From contig JAGHUI010000003.1 of the NCBI GenBank assembly GCA_018064885.1, forward strand, positions 1-64,000: DNA of 64,000 bases. The letters are read 5' to 3'. A program made the position numbers and the translations under genes. Shown here in pieces: positions 62,844 through 64,000 of the stretch (within the stretch, counting starts at the first letter, position 1; each line of letters begins with the position of its first letter). Source of the DNA: Candidatus Minthosoma equi (lineage in GTDB: Bacteria; Bacteroidota; Bacteroidia; Bacteroidales; Bacteroidaceae). Below the pieces are notes generated by a model that worked only from the letters and a program-made list of their open reading frames with translations, was not told the DNA's origin and did no database searches.

Positions 62844-64000
62844 ATGATGATGACAAGAGTAAATTATTTATATAAAGAGTTTTTGGGCTTGCTGCTGTTT
62901 GCTGTCCTGATTTTCTCTTCTTGTACAAAAGAGGAGAAGACTCCTGCTGTTTATGACGACGGTCCTGTAAAGATTACGATGGATGTGACTCCGTTTGAAG
63001 GGGAAGTGTCAACACGCACAAATGTAGAAGGTACAGGGTTTGAAGGTGGAGACAAGATTCGCTTTAAGATTATCTGCCCTAACTCTTCATCCCATGAATT
63101 GGGCGAGACATGGGGTAGTTATTATACTATTACTGCACCAGCAAATTTAAATAACGGAGCTTATTTCATCACAGGTACTCATGGTTCCTACGAAGCTCAG
63201 GCAACCACTTATATCTACACTGCGATGAATACCACGGACAATAGAATATACGTGGTGGGAGATTATCGATATTCCTTCCCTAGCAGCTTCTTCTTTGCCG
63301 ACCAGAGTAAGTTGTCGCAGTTTAAGAGCAGCGATGTGGTGTGGGCACAGGCGGTGCGACAGACAGGTGCCCGTGAGGTGCATCTCAACTTCAAGCATAA
63401 GGTTGCGAAGCTGGATATCACCATCGTTGATGATAAAGGCGAACTGTTGGAAGAAGGACAACTGTCCAACAATCTCATCCTCACCCTAGAAGGCATGCCG
63501 GATATAGATGGCGCAGAGATTGTCGTGGGCGACTATTATGCCGACCAGAGTATAGACAGTGACTACTCGTTCAAATACATGCATAAGGCATCTTGCAGTT
63601 ACGAGAACAATGGCAAGGTGATAGGCATTGAGGTGCTTGACGATACAAACAAGAGGACAAGGGTTTATGCTTTGACGGGTAATCCATATCCTGCCGGAGG
63701 CGACTATAATAGCTATAATTATGCAAAAGTTCCTAATACGGGTACATACCGCGCTTATCAGGATACTTCGAATAAATTGCACTTTACGCTCTATGTGCCG
63801 CCATGCAACCTTGATCCTGATGGTGTTGATGCAAACAACGAAGGCACCAACCATGCTGTCATGTGGCTTCGCGATGGCACCAAGCGCTATAAGATGGTGC
63901 TCAACCAGAAGGTGTTCGAGGAGGGAGTCTGCTATAAGCTGAAGATGGTAGTGAGCAAGAATCCTGCTCCTCCTGCAGATCCAGATCCAGACCCCAATCC
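62844..64000 (+). CDS. Fimbrillin-like lipoprotein, cut by the window end
   Basis: At least 385 residues, starting at ATG 62844, immediately after the previous stop; the frame is open to the end of the window. The signal peptide is MMMTRVNYLYKEFLGLLLFA then VLIFSSC, Cys27. Arg58 in VSTRTN follows. FKHKVAKLDITIVD near 181 is the core fimbrillin motif, and YKLKMVVSKN near 375 may be its last strand before a Pro/Asp-rich linker (PADPDPDPNP). The linker suggests a further domain, probably another adhesin, beyond the window. Confidence 0.8.
   Translation, partial: MMMTRVNYLYKEFLGLLLFAVLIFSSCTKEEKTPAVYDDGPVKITMDVTPFEGEVSTRTNVEGTGFEGGDKIRFKIICPNSSSHELGETWGSYYTITAPANLNNGAYFITGTHGSYEAQATTYIYTAMNTTDNRIYVVGDYRYSFPSSFFFADQSKLSQFKSSDVVWAQAVRQTGAREVHLNFKHKVAKLDITIVDDKGELLEEGQLSNNLILTLEGMPDIDGAEIVVGDYYADQSIDSDYSFKYMHKASCSYENNGKVIGIEVLDDTNKRTRVYALTGNPYPAGGDYNSYNYAKVPNTGTYRAYQDTSNKLHFTLYVPPCNLDPDGVDANNEGTNHAVMWLRDGTKRYKMVLNQKVFEEGVCYKLKMVVSKNPAPPADPDPDPN

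Overview
The window looks like a chromosomal segment of a gut or oral Bacteroidales bacterium, most likely Prevotellaceae. Three things point there: Bacteroidota-type promoters (TTTG, 19-21 bases, TAnnTTTG) at several starts; families largely limited to that phylum (DUF4836, HU-HIG-type HU proteins, DUF5103/T9SS plug, DUF3575, DUF5119, fimbrillins); and the wording of the housekeeping proteins (guaA, map, tsaD, rsmE, ispE). No rRNA, complete tRNA, transposase, integrase or CRISPR array was found. The genus is inferred, not proven.

Bases 1-5600 are accessory DNA. A decayed ATPase fragment is followed by a four-gene + strand cluster: a PD-(D/E)XK nuclease, a small acidic protein, a GIY-YIG-like protein and a YqiA-type hydrolase fused to a zinc ribbon. 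Next comes an AAA/DUF4143 ATPase on the - strand, with a good promoter and three direct repeats spaced exactly 33 bases apart. A hydrolase relic closes the region. Bases 5660-8264 (- strand) carry an O-acetyltransferase, an acyltransferase-3 membrane protein and a LuxR-type regulator.

Bases 8600-24700 are mostly core genes. They include ispE, an HU-family protein, two unknown genes and guaA, then a long - strand run: map, tsaD, rsmE, a DUF4836 lipoprotein, an ABC ATPase and permease, a sugar-kinase/RapZ-C fusion and a MurU-like nucleotidyltransferase. The last two resemble the AmgK/MurU cell-wall sugar salvage pair. A DUF4738-like lipoprotein and a three-gene - strand group (membrane protein, YqiA-like hydrolase, tandem ABC ATPase) follow. 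Bases 24775-30989 are a + strand operon: T9SS plug protein (DUF5103), a predicted amidase with an inserted golvesin/Xly domain, a small protein and a YgiQ radical SAM protein.

Bases 31157-64000, and beyond the window, are one very large + strand fimbrial locus. It opens with a DUF3575 outer-membrane protein and a DUF5119 lipoprotein. Eleven lipoproteins with fimbrillin (Mfa-like/FimA-like) features follow, plus a 1595-residue repeat protein and a broken four-helix-bundle gene. Every fimbrillin has a lipobox Cys followed 29-36 residues later by an Arg in a T-R or S-T-R context, as expected if an Arg-specific protease matures the subunits as in Porphyromonas type V pili. Four subunits are tandem double fimbrillins that share one two-half architecture. 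Three others carry long C-terminal beta-helix or GLUG-like adhesin regions. One has a stalk of Ig-like repeats and is followed by a tRNA-like hairpin. I read this as an unusually elaborate type V pilus with a stalk, linkers, alternative tips and a secreted beta-helix adhesin. It is the best candidate here for an undescribed system.
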